Origin: Chromatiales bacterium
Lineage (GTDB): Bacteria > Pseudomonadota > Gammaproteobacteria > Thiohalospirales > Thiohalospiraceae
Length of the DNA stretch: 5,373 bases
Assembly (NCBI GenBank): GCA_026984715.1
Contig: JALSRO010000035.1
Span: forward strand, 1-5,373
Direction of reading: 5' to 3'
Positions 1 to 4,797 of this stretch are shown here, piece after piece; within the stretch, counting starts at the first letter, position 1; each line of letters begins with the position of its first letter. Position numbers and translations under genes: made by a program. Below the pieces are notes generated by a model. That model was not told where the DNA came from. It saw nothing but the letters and a program-made list of their open reading frames with translations, and made no database searches.

Positions 1-356
1 TCGCCGCCCTCTTTCCGCTGATACCCCTGCGTACCCCGGTGCGAATCATCAACCAGCCCTACAAGGCCGGATGGCTCAACGACAAACTCTATCTGGAGGT
101 TCACCCACCGCTGGAAGAGGCCGCGATGGAACCCACCAACGCATTCAACCTGACCCCGGTCGTGAAGGTAATCACCACCGCCCGTGGGGATGGGCAGACC
201 ACGCTGGAGTGGGACAAGGTTCAGCGGATAGCGCGGCAACAGAGAGGAATCCCGATAGCTGTTGCCGAAAGAAGAGTGGAGAAAACCGGACTGGTAACGG
301 AGAACGATCAAAAAAGGGGCCTGGAGAGAATCCCCCCCAGACCCCCGATACCCTGA
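1..356 (+). CDS. L,D-transpeptidase (ErfK/YbiS/YcfS/YnhG family), C-terminal part only
   Basis: This is the 3' end of a gene that begins before the window; the reading frame is open from base 3 and stops with TGA at 354-356, giving about 117 residues. The peptide contains RIINQPYKAGW followed by LYLEVHPPLEE, which I recognise as the segment just after the catalytic YkuD domain in proteobacterial L,D-transpeptidases of the ErfK/YnhG type. The catalytic HxxxxxxxxxSxGC region would lie upstream and is not visible. Family enzymes work in the periplasm, either cross-linking peptidoglycan through meso-diaminopimelate or attaching Braun-type lipoprotein to it. The tail, rich in Arg, Lys and Pro, is low in complexity and probably unstructured. 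The gene points directly at the lipoprotein gene at 368-652, with 11 bases between the two stop codons, which fits a lipoprotein-anchoring role. That specific role is inference; the family call rests on the C-terminal motif alone. Confidence 0.82.
   Translation, partial: AALFPLIPLRTPVRIINQPYKAGWLNDKLYLEVHPPLEEAAMEPTNAFNLTPVVKVITTARGDGQTTLEWDKVQRIARQQRGIPIAVAERRVEKTGLVTENDQKRGLERIPPRPPIP
310..335 (-). terminator. Possible rho-independent terminator of the lipoprotein gene
   Basis: Read on the minus strand, a GGGG arm (335-332), a 12-base loop and a CCCC arm (319-316) are followed at once by six T residues (315-310). The stem is only 4 bp but all G:C and can slide within a longer G run. It lies about 35-60 bases past the lipoprotein stop codon, inside the coding end of the convergent transpeptidase gene. 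The short stem makes this a tentative call. Confidence 0.35.
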
Positions 357-367
357 TGACGGGGTCC

Positions 368-652
368 CTATTTGGCCATCACCTTTTCGGTTATCCGGCC
401 GCAACGCTCACTGCAGGCGTCGGCCGCCCGCTTGGCATCCTGCGCCGTATTCAGCGCCGCATTCGCTGTACGCTCCGCGGCGGCAGCGCTGTTCTGCGCC
501 TTGGTGGCAGCCGCCATGGCCGCATCGGCAGCGGCCTGAGCCTTGGCCACATCGTCCATGGTTACCGCCGGACCTTTATGGGCACAACCCGCCATCAAAC
601 CAACCAGCACGGCGGCCGCAGACAATTTGACAATACTTCCTTTTCCTTTCAT
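368..652 (-). CDS. Lpp-like alanine-zipper outer-membrane lipoprotein
   Basis: Encodes a 94-residue precursor. The N-terminus has lysines, a hydrophobic stretch and a lipobox LMAGC with the lipidated cysteine at residue 23; alanine at +2 predicts sorting to the outer membrane. The mature part is 72 residues, of which 26 are alanine, in an alanine/polar pattern typical of the trimeric alanine-zipper coil of Lpp and OprI. It ends in MAK. In E. coli Lpp (58 mature residues) the C-terminal lysine is joined to peptidoglycan by L,D-transpeptidases, and a gene of that family converges on this one. Two further cysteines (80 and 84) lie near the C-terminus, which E. coli Lpp lacks. I chose the ATG at 652 because AGAGGT lies about eight bases upstream; a GTG at 655 would add one residue. 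The likely role is tethering the outer membrane to the cell wall; the protein may be a paralogue rather than the main Lpp. Confidence 0.85.
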   Translation of the reverse strand: MKGKGSIVKLSAAAVLVGLMAGCAHKGPAVTMDDVAKAQAAADAAMAAATKAQNSAAAAERTANAALNTAQDAKRAADACSERCGRITEKVMAK

Positions 653-732
653 CACTTGTTACCTCTGTTATCGACTAAATCAACAAAAAACCTTTCAGAC
701 TGAATTGCTTTGCACAGCAGCGACGCGTCACC

Positions 733-758
733 GATCGGGTGATTCATATTACCCGATC
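733..758. repeat. Perfect 8-bp inverted repeat (hairpin) upstream of the lipoprotein gene
   Basis: GATCGGGT (733-740) and ACCCGATC (751-758) are perfect reverse complements 10 bases apart. With one G:T pair and two more A:T pairs inside, the stem can reach 11 pairs around a 4-base loop. No T-run follows on either strand, so it does not look like a classical terminator. It ends about 80 bases before the lipoprotein start codon and would lie in the 5' untranslated RNA if the promoter at 773-801 is used. It may be an operator or an mRNA-stabilising hairpin. Confidence 0.6.
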
Positions 759-772
759 CGTTCCCCTCTACC

Positions 773-801
773 TATATACGTCACTCGTCGCTAAACCGCA
801 A
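773..801 (-). promoter_or_regulatory. Candidate sigma70-type promoter of the lipoprotein gene
   Basis: On the minus strand TTGCGG (801-796) and TATATA (778-773) are separated by 17 bases. The -35 matches consensus at three positions and the -10 at four. T-tracts at 840-835 and 830-824 lie just upstream, as in strong promoters with UP elements. Transcription would start near 766, leaving a leader of roughly 115 bases that holds the hairpin at 733-758. Pattern evidence only. Confidence 0.25.
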
Positions 802-897
802 CCAACTACCTGCGGTCCAGCTCAAAAAAACAACAAAAAAGAGGCAGGATCGCTATTCCAGGAAATTTGCAAGCAACGGTTTCACACCAGGAGTGGC

Positions 898-1128
898 TAT
901 CGACCCGGCAACAATGTATATGATATACGCCGTATTCAGCCGCAGCCCGGCTTTGAATGTCATAGGGTCAAGGATTTCAGGCGAACCGCGGCCCCGCGTT
1001 CCAGTGTGCGGGACGGGAATGTCCGAGTGTCACGAGTACATGGATGCACTGGAGCGACGAAATGCCCCTCGCCTGCGCGGCGCCCGCCTGAAGCCCTGAA
1101 TGCGACATATGTTGTTGCCGGGTCGATA
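898..1128. repeat. 231-bp segment bounded by 17-bp perfect inverted repeats
   Basis: TATCGACCCGGCAACAA at 898-914 is the exact reverse complement of 1112-1128. Similarity continues inwards with gaps to ATTCAG (934-939) against CTGAAT (1096-1101). It continues outwards across a 4-base gap to GTGGC (893-897) against GCCAC (1133-1137). The right arm's outer extension therefore covers the last codons and stop of psd, while the left arm lacks the four bases corresponding to CTGA. A 17-bp match of this kind is unlikely by chance in 5.4 kb. It could be a MITE-like element, a pair of dispersed repeats, or an inverted duplication of the psd 3' end. I see no clear target-site duplication and no transposase. 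Confidence 0.6.
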
Positions 1129-2001
1129 TCAGGCCACATCATGATACACGGCAAGTTGCTGTCCCATTCTGACCGGTGCATCCTGATGACAAACACTGCC
1201 CCACTCGACCGCTCCCCGACCAAAAAGCATGATAACCGTGGAGCCCATGTTGAAACGCCCCATCTCCTCCCCCCGCTCCAGCTGCGGTGCCTGCGGATCG
1301 TTACGATAGTCCCAGCTGCGCACCTCCCTTCCGGCCGGCGGTGTCACGACCCCCGCCCATGCCGTCTCGATACTCGCCACAAAGATAGCCCCCACCAGAA
1401 CCAGAGCCATGTGTCCCGCCGGAGTATCGAACAGGCATACCAGACGCTCGTTGCGAGCGAACAGGCCGGGAACCACCCGCGTCGTTGCCGGACTAACGCT
1501 GAATAGGCGCCCGGGGACATGCACCATCTCCACCAATCTGCCGCTCAACGGCATGTGGATACGATGATAGTCGCGCGGCGAAAGATAGATAGTGGCAAAA
1601 TTCCCCCCTCTGAACTCCCCGGCCCACTGGGCTCCCCCCAGCAGCCGTTCCAGCGAGTAGTGGATCCCCTTCGCCTGTAGCAGGCGATCTTCATCGATCC
1701 CGCCTACCTGGCTTATACGCCCGTCTACGGGGGAGATGAGGGCGTCGGGGGCTATCGCCAGCGGGCGCGCATCGGGACGCAATGCCCGGGTGAAGAAGCT
1801 GTTGAAGTCGGGGTATCCGTGGGGATTGGTCTCCAGCGCCGAGCTCAGATCGATCCTGTAGAGCCGGCGGAAGCCGTCAATCAGGAGGTTTTTCACCAGC
1901 GGGATACGACAGCGGGCTACCCGGCCCACCATGCGTGACAGCAGGTGGTGAGGCAGAAGGTACTGGACTGCTGCCTTCGGCAGATCCATCCCCACGGTCA
2001 C
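1129..2001 (-). CDS. psd: Phosphatidylserine decarboxylase proenzyme
   Basis: A 290-residue protein that converts phosphatidylserine to phosphatidylethanolamine at the inner membrane, the last step of the main bacterial route to this lipid. The proenzyme cleaves itself to create a pyruvoyl group. Visible family features are QYLLP near the N-terminus, DFNSFFTR at 65-72, SPVDGR at 90-95 with Asp93, YLSPRDYHRIHMP at 139-151 with His146 and His149, and the cleavage site MGST at 252-255, between Gly253 and Ser254. The Asp-His-Ser set is therefore complete; methionine replaces the leucine of the E. coli LGST motif. Length and serine position match E. coli Psd closely. The start is uncertain: GTG at 2001 has AGGG a few bases upstream, while ATG at 1989 gives 286 residues and aligns better with the E. 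coli N-terminus. The gene is transcribed away from the DUF1249 gene and appears monocistronic. Confidence 0.96.
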   Translation of the reverse strand: MTVGMDLPKAAVQYLLPHHLLSRMVGRVARCRIPLVKNLLIDGFRRLYRIDLSSALETNPHGYPDFNSFFTRALRPDARPLAIAPDALISPVDGRISQVGGIDEDRLLQAKGIHYSLERLLGGAQWAGEFRGGNFATIYLSPRDYHRIHMPLSGRLVEMVHVPGRLFSVSPATTRVVPGLFARNERLVCLFDTPAGHMALVLVGAIFVASIETAWAGVVTPPAGREVRSWDYRNDPQAPQLERGEEMGRFNMGSTVIMLFGRGAVEWGSVCHQDAPVRMGQQLAVYHDVA

Positions 2002-2096
2002 GACACACCCTGCAGGCCGCCTCTGACGGCTGCCTCAACGCCCCGCTCATCGCAACAAGAGCTCATCAAACACCCCCGACGGGATAAAATTGGAGT

Positions 2097-2124
2097 AGGA
2101 TAAAAAACTACAGAACAATGCCAA
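2097..2124 (-). promoter_or_regulatory. Candidate psd promoter
   Basis: On the minus strand TTGGCA (2124-2119) and TATCCT (2102-2097) are spaced 16 bases apart, matching the sigma70 consensus at five and four positions. An overlapping alternative is TCGACA (2133-2128) with TAGTTT (2110-2105), spaced 17. Either would give a psd leader of about 90-100 bases. The stretch is the most AT-rich part of the psd-DUF1249 gap. Confidence 0.35.
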
Positions 2125-2137
2125 AAATGTCGATACC

Positions 2138-2157
2138 TGTAACCAGGAGTAGTTACA
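2138..2157. promoter_or_regulatory. Operator-like palindrome TGTAAC-N8-GTTACA
   Basis: TGTAAC (2138-2143) and GTTACA (2152-2157) form a perfect 6-bp dyad with 8 bases between, in the gap between divergent psd and the DUF1249 gene. The spacer holds AGGAG, which could be a Shine-Dalgarno sequence exposed in a hairpin loop, but it is 24 bases from the ATG at 2174 and so too far for normal use. The dyad shape suits a dimeric repressor. I cannot name the regulator. Confidence 0.3.
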
Positions 2158-2173
2158 ACGAACACCAACAGCC

Positions 2174-2623
2174 ATGCACCAGTATCCGACCAACGACCGA
2201 CAGCCCTCCCCCATGTGGGTATTCGAGAACAACTATCGCAATCTGCTGCAGCTGTTCCCGGATCTGATCGACATGGCCACCCCCGAGATCCACATCCGGA
2301 ACGCCACCATGGCCCTGAAGGTGGAGGTTCAGGAATGCAGCCGTTATACCACAACCCTGGTCATCACACACGCCTTCAGACAGCAGACCCCCTATCTCAC
2401 CGACATGTCTATGAAGGTTAGAATCTATCACGATGCCCAGGTGGCGGAGGTGCTCTCCTATCAGGGTGAACACCGCTTCGAGGGGCGTTACGACTATCCC
2501 AACCCGAAAATGCGCCACCGTGACGAAAAACGGCAGCTGAACCAGCTTCTCCAGGAGTGGCTCAGCTACTGCCTGGCTCACTATGACAGCTTTACCAGTG
2601 AGATGGCAGTGGTTCCGGAATAG
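2174..2623 (+). CDS. DUF1249 family protein, YqiB-like
   Basis: A 149-residue soluble protein with no signal peptide or membrane segment. It matches what I recall of E. coli YqiB (140 residues, DUF1249): NYRNLLQLFPD at 20-30, SRYTTTLVI at 56-64, VRIYHDAQVAEV at 82-93, RYDYPNPKM at 105-113, and the C-terminal HRDEKRQLNQLLQEWLSYCLAH. The biochemical function of the family is unknown to me. In E. coli the gene sits in the nudF-yqiB-cpdA-yqiA-parE group; here it instead heads a rightward set leading through an unnamed gene to hisBHA, with psd divergent. ATG at 2174 is the first usable start after an in-frame TAG at 2150. It lacks a good ribosome site, and ATG at 2213 (residue 14, MWVFENNY) is an alternative that would give 136 residues. 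Confidence 0.9.
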   Translation: MHQYPTNDRQPSPMWVFENNYRNLLQLFPDLIDMATPEIHIRNATMALKVEVQECSRYTTTLVITHAFRQQTPYLTDMSMKVRIYHDAQVAEVLSYQGEHRFEGRYDYPNPKMRHRDEKRQLNQLLQEWLSYCLAHYDSFTSEMAVVPE

Positions 2624-2673
2624 TCCCGCATCGCCACTGGTCATGAGCATCAAAAGCCGCGATAATCCGGTGG

Positions 2674-3408
2674 ATGAAACCGGAAACCGCACTGGTCGTC
2701 CTCCCTCCTGATCTCGCCCGCCGGCTGATTGGCCAGGCCGTCGCCTCCCTGCCACAACTGCAGCGGGCAATGGTCGATGGCCGCATCGTCATCGCCGGCA
2801 GCGGCACCACCCGTTATGTGGTACAGGCCCTACTGGGGGAGGATCCCGGCCATACACCCTTTACCATTGGCTGGATCTGCAAAGGCCGATTCTCGGAAAC
2901 CCCGCCCAGGGAGCGCGGCCCCGGCCCTTACCTGATCGATCACAGCCATCTCTCCAGGGGGTGGCCCGGCGAGCTGCTCGAACAGTTCGACGCCGGAGAT
3001 ATCTATATCAAGAGCGGCAACGCCATCGACACCGCGGGCAATGTCGGTATCCTCCTGGGTTCGCCGACAGGCGGAGCCATCGGAAGTGCTCTGCCCATCA
3101 TCTATGCCCGCGGGGCCGAGCTGATCATCCCCATCTCTCTACAGAAGCTGATCCCGTCGGTAACCGCTGCCGGCGGCAAACTTGGCCAGCGGCGCCTGTC
3201 GCGAGCCACCGGTGCGACGCTGGGGTACATGCCCATCATGGCAGGATTCGCTACCGTAGTTACAGAGGTCGATGCCCTGCGCATCCTGTTTCAACTGCAG
3301 GCCACCATGGTGGCATCCGGTGGCAGTAACGACTGTGAGGGGGCCGTCACCCTCCATGTTGAGGGAGATGCCGAAAACATCGGGCGCCTGCTGGAGCAGA
3401 CCGGCTGA
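2674..3408 (+). CDS. Conserved-looking protein of unknown function
   Basis: A 244-residue protein that I cannot assign to a named family. It looks real: the frame is long, codon use resembles its neighbours, and it has dense glycine-rich motifs of the kind conserved in enzymes. These are [12 protein letters not shown] (38-49), KSGNAID (113-119), [16 protein letters not shown] (122-137), [15 protein letters not shown] (149-163), and [12 protein letters not shown] (214-225) near the end. The GSGTT loop resembles the phosphate- or CoA-binding loop of the NagB/RpiA/CoA-transferase fold, including DeoR-type effector domains; this is a weak inference. No signal peptide is seen. The [11 protein letters not shown] region is hydrophobic but too glycine-rich for a confident membrane segment. 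ATG at 2674 is the only usual start after an in-frame TGA at 2644; the preceding GGTGG is a poor ribosome site. It lies 50 bases after the DUF1249 gene and 100 before hisB, so co-transcription is possible. Confidence 0.8.
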   Translation: MKPETALVVLPPDLARRLIGQAVASLPQLQRAMVDGRIVIAGSGTTRYVVQALLGEDPGHTPFTIGWICKGRFSETPPRERGPGPYLIDHSHLSRGWPGELLEQFDAGDIYIKSGNAIDTAGNVGILLGSPTGGAIGSALPIIYARGAELIIPISLQKLIPSVTAAGGKLGQRRLSRATGATLGYMPIMAGFATVVTEVDALRILFQLQATMVASGGSNDCEGAVTLHVEGDAENIGRLLEQTG

Positions 3409-3444
3409 GGGGAGCCCGGGATACCCTTCAGGGGCATACCGGTA

Positions 3445-3472
3445 TTCAAACGGGTGGAAGATAAGGTATTCT
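3445..3472 (+). promoter_or_regulatory. Weak candidate promoter ahead of hisB
   Basis: TTCAAA (3445-3450) and TATTCT (3467-3472) are 16 bases apart and match the sigma70 consensus at four positions each. Just upstream, 3419-3425 and 3441-3447 can pair as a 7-bp stem with one G:T, and ATACCGGTAT (3436-3445) is a perfect palindrome. There is no run of histidine codons or T-run to suggest a classical his attenuator. Confidence 0.2.
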
Positions 3473-3508
3473 ATCCGCTTGCAACGATCCTCGGGCAACA
3501 GAAACATC

Positions 3509-4102
3509 ATGTCAAATCGCAACGCCACGGTAGAGCGCAACACCCTGGAAACCCGTATCGGCATCACCCTCGACCTGGATGGCAGCGGCAAGGCGCAGAT
3601 CGACACCGGCCTGCCGTTTTTCGATCACATGCTGGATCAGGTAGCCAGACACGGCCTTTTCGACCTGCAGATCCGGGCGAATGGCGACCTGCATATCGAT
3701 GGCCATCACACTGTCGAAGATGTCGGCATCACACTGGGACAGGCATTCAACCAGGCAGCGGGCGACAAGCGAGGCATCCGCCGCTACGGACATGCCTATG
3801 TGCCGCTGGACGAGGCGCTGGCCCGGGTAGTAGTGGATTTCTCCGGACGCCCGGGACTGATTTATGGAGTGGAGTTTCCCTGCACAACGGTTGGCCAGTT
3901 CGACACCGAGCTGTTCAGCGAGTTTTTCCAGGGATTCGTCAACCACGCCCGGGTGACCCTGCACATCGACACCCTGAGGGGCAGAAACAGCCATCACATC
4001 GCAGAAACGGTGTTCAAGGCTTTCGGGCGCGCCCTGCGTTGCGCACTGGAGCCCGATACGCGCGCTCCCGGGGCCGTACCGTCCACGAAGGGAACCCTGT
4101 AG
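3509..4102 (+). CDS. hisB: Imidazoleglycerol-phosphate dehydratase
   Basis: A 197-residue cytoplasmic enzyme of histidine biosynthesis that dehydrates imidazole glycerol phosphate to imidazole acetol phosphate. It is the stand-alone dehydratase, without the N-terminal histidinol-phosphatase domain fused in E. coli HisB. The metal-binding signatures are clear: FFDHML (37-42), [11 protein letters not shown] (64-74) and NSHHIAE (160-166), whose histidines and glutamates bind the Mn ions. Other family marks are [14 protein letters not shown] (91-104), FSGRP, ELFSEFF (134-140) and the C-terminal PSTKGTL. Length is normal. The ATG at 3509 gives a typical N-terminus ([15 protein letters not shown]), although the upstream ribosome site is weak. 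The stop is 4 bases before hisH, showing an operon. Histidinol phosphatase must be supplied by another gene, not seen here. Confidence 0.97.
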   Translation: MSNRNATVERNTLETRIGITLDLDGSGKAQIDTGLPFFDHMLDQVARHGLFDLQIRANGDLHIDGHHTVEDVGITLGQAFNQAAGDKRGIRRYGHAYVPLDEALARVVVDFSGRPGLIYGVEFPCTTVGQFDTELFSEFFQGFVNHARVTLHIDTLRGRNSHHIAETVFKAFGRALRCALEPDTRAPGAVPSTKGTL

Positions 4103-4106
4103 ACGA

Positions 4107-4754
4107 ATGGCCAACCGGGTAGCGATAATCGATTACGGGATGGGCAATCTCCACTCCGTCGCCAAGGCGCTGGAGTTCGCCGCCTGTGGTACCGCCAAGG
4201 TGTTCATCAGCCACGATGCGGACGAGATCCTGCGCGCCGAGCGGGTGGTGCTGCCAGGTGTCGGCGCCATCAGGGACTGCATGGCAGAGATCCACCGCCT
4301 CGGGCTGGAAGAGGTGATCCGGGAGGCGGCACGGAGCAGGCCGTTTCTGGGGGTCTGCGTTGGTATGCAGGCGCTGTTCGAATACAGCGAGGAGAATGGC
4401 GGCACCCCCTGCCTAGGGATTCTGCCCGGAGGCGTAAAGGGGTTTCCCCCGGGAATGACCGATCCGGCCAGTGGTACACAGATGAAAGTTCCGCACATGG
4501 GCTGGAATCAGGTACACCAGGCCCGAAACCATCCGCTCTGGCAAGGAATAGAGCAGGAGACCCGCTTCTATTTCGTCCACAGCTACTATGTGGTTCCGGC
4601 CCGAGAGGAGCTGACCGCGGCAACCAGCAGCTACCCTCACCCCTTTGCTGCCGCAGTGGCGCAGGACAATATCTTCGCCGTGCAGTTCCACCCGGAGAAG
4701 AGCCAGCGAGCGGGGATCGCCCTGTACGCCAACTTCTTGCGCTGGAACAGTTGA
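4107..4754 (+). CDS. hisH: Imidazole glycerol phosphate synthase, glutamine amidotransferase subunit
   Basis: A 215-residue class I glutamine amidotransferase. It pairs with HisF, hydrolyses glutamine and passes ammonia to the HisF active site, where PRFAR is converted to imidazole glycerol phosphate and AICAR. The catalytic triad is present: Cys84 in GVCVGMQ, and His195 and Glu197 in QFHPEKS. Also visible are the N-terminal IDYGMGNLHSV (8-18), the PGVG oxyanion strand (50-53), VPHMGWNQV (128-136) and YFVHSYYV (155-162), all standard for HisH. Length is normal for the family. The start follows the hisB stop by four bases. hisA follows after about 43 bases (or 25 if its earlier ATG is used), so the three genes form one transcription unit. 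hisF is expected beyond hisA. Confidence 0.97.
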   Translation: MANRVAIIDYGMGNLHSVAKALEFAACGTAKVFISHDADEILRAERVVLPGVGAIRDCMAEIHRLGLEEVIREAARSRPFLGVCVGMQALFEYSEENGGTPCLGILPGGVKGFPPGMTDPASGTQMKVPHMGWNQVHQARNHPLWQGIEQETRFYFVHSYYVVPAREELTAATSSYPHPFAAAVAQDNIFAVQFHPEKSQRAGIALYANFLRWNS

Positions 4755-4797
4755 CAGAGCAATTCGATCCTGAGCAGTCATGAACACAGAAGCAACG

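Larger units (their letters stand above)
653..1128. other. Long non-coding region between the lipoprotein gene and psd
   Basis: About 476 bases with no convincing gene. The left part (653-845) is the upstream region of the lipoprotein gene, with a hairpin at 733-758, a possible promoter at 773-801 and two A-tracts at 824-830 and 835-840. The A-tracts read as T-tracts on the lipoprotein strand and could act like an UP element. The right part (about 890-1128) lies between two inverted copies of a 17-bp sequence and is downstream of psd. Short open frames exist on both strands (for example GTG at 893 to TGA at 1099), but none has a recognisable product. Confidence 0.6.

Noticed and set aside
824..840. 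A-tracts considered as a terminator for psd on the minus strand
   Set aside because: They read as T-runs on that strand but only a 3-bp stem precedes them, and they lie about 290 bases beyond the psd stop.
893..1099. 68-codon plus-strand frame starting at GTG after CCAGGA
   Set aside because: The GTG lies only a base or so after the ribosome-site-like bases. The start region belongs to an inverted repeat and the peptide has no recognisable features.
739..1506. 255-codon plus-strand frame running into psd
   Set aside because: It crosses the non-coding gap and is antisense to psd; the peptide is rich in Arg, His and Pro and has no recognisable domain.
1998..2354. Minus-strand frame whose TGA overlaps the psd GTG start (GTGA), suggesting translational coupling
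   Set aside because: Most of the frame is antisense to the DUF1249 gene and its peptide is rich in Cys, Trp and Arg without family motifs. The overlap is probably chance.
2594..2641. Dyads ACCAGTG/CACTGGT and CAGTGG/CCACTG around the end of the DUF1249 gene, considered as a terminator
   Set aside because: The stems are mutually exclusive, the loops are long and no T-run follows, so termination here is not supported.
2153..2770. 205-codon minus-strand open frame opposite the DUF1249 gene
   Set aside because: The plus-strand frame encodes a recognisable YqiB-like protein; the opposite frame shows no family motif.
4751..4779. TTGACA at the hisH stop codon as a -35 for hisA
   Set aside because: It is a perfect -35 hexamer but no acceptable -10 lies 16-18 bases downstream, and the gene spacing indicates one operon.
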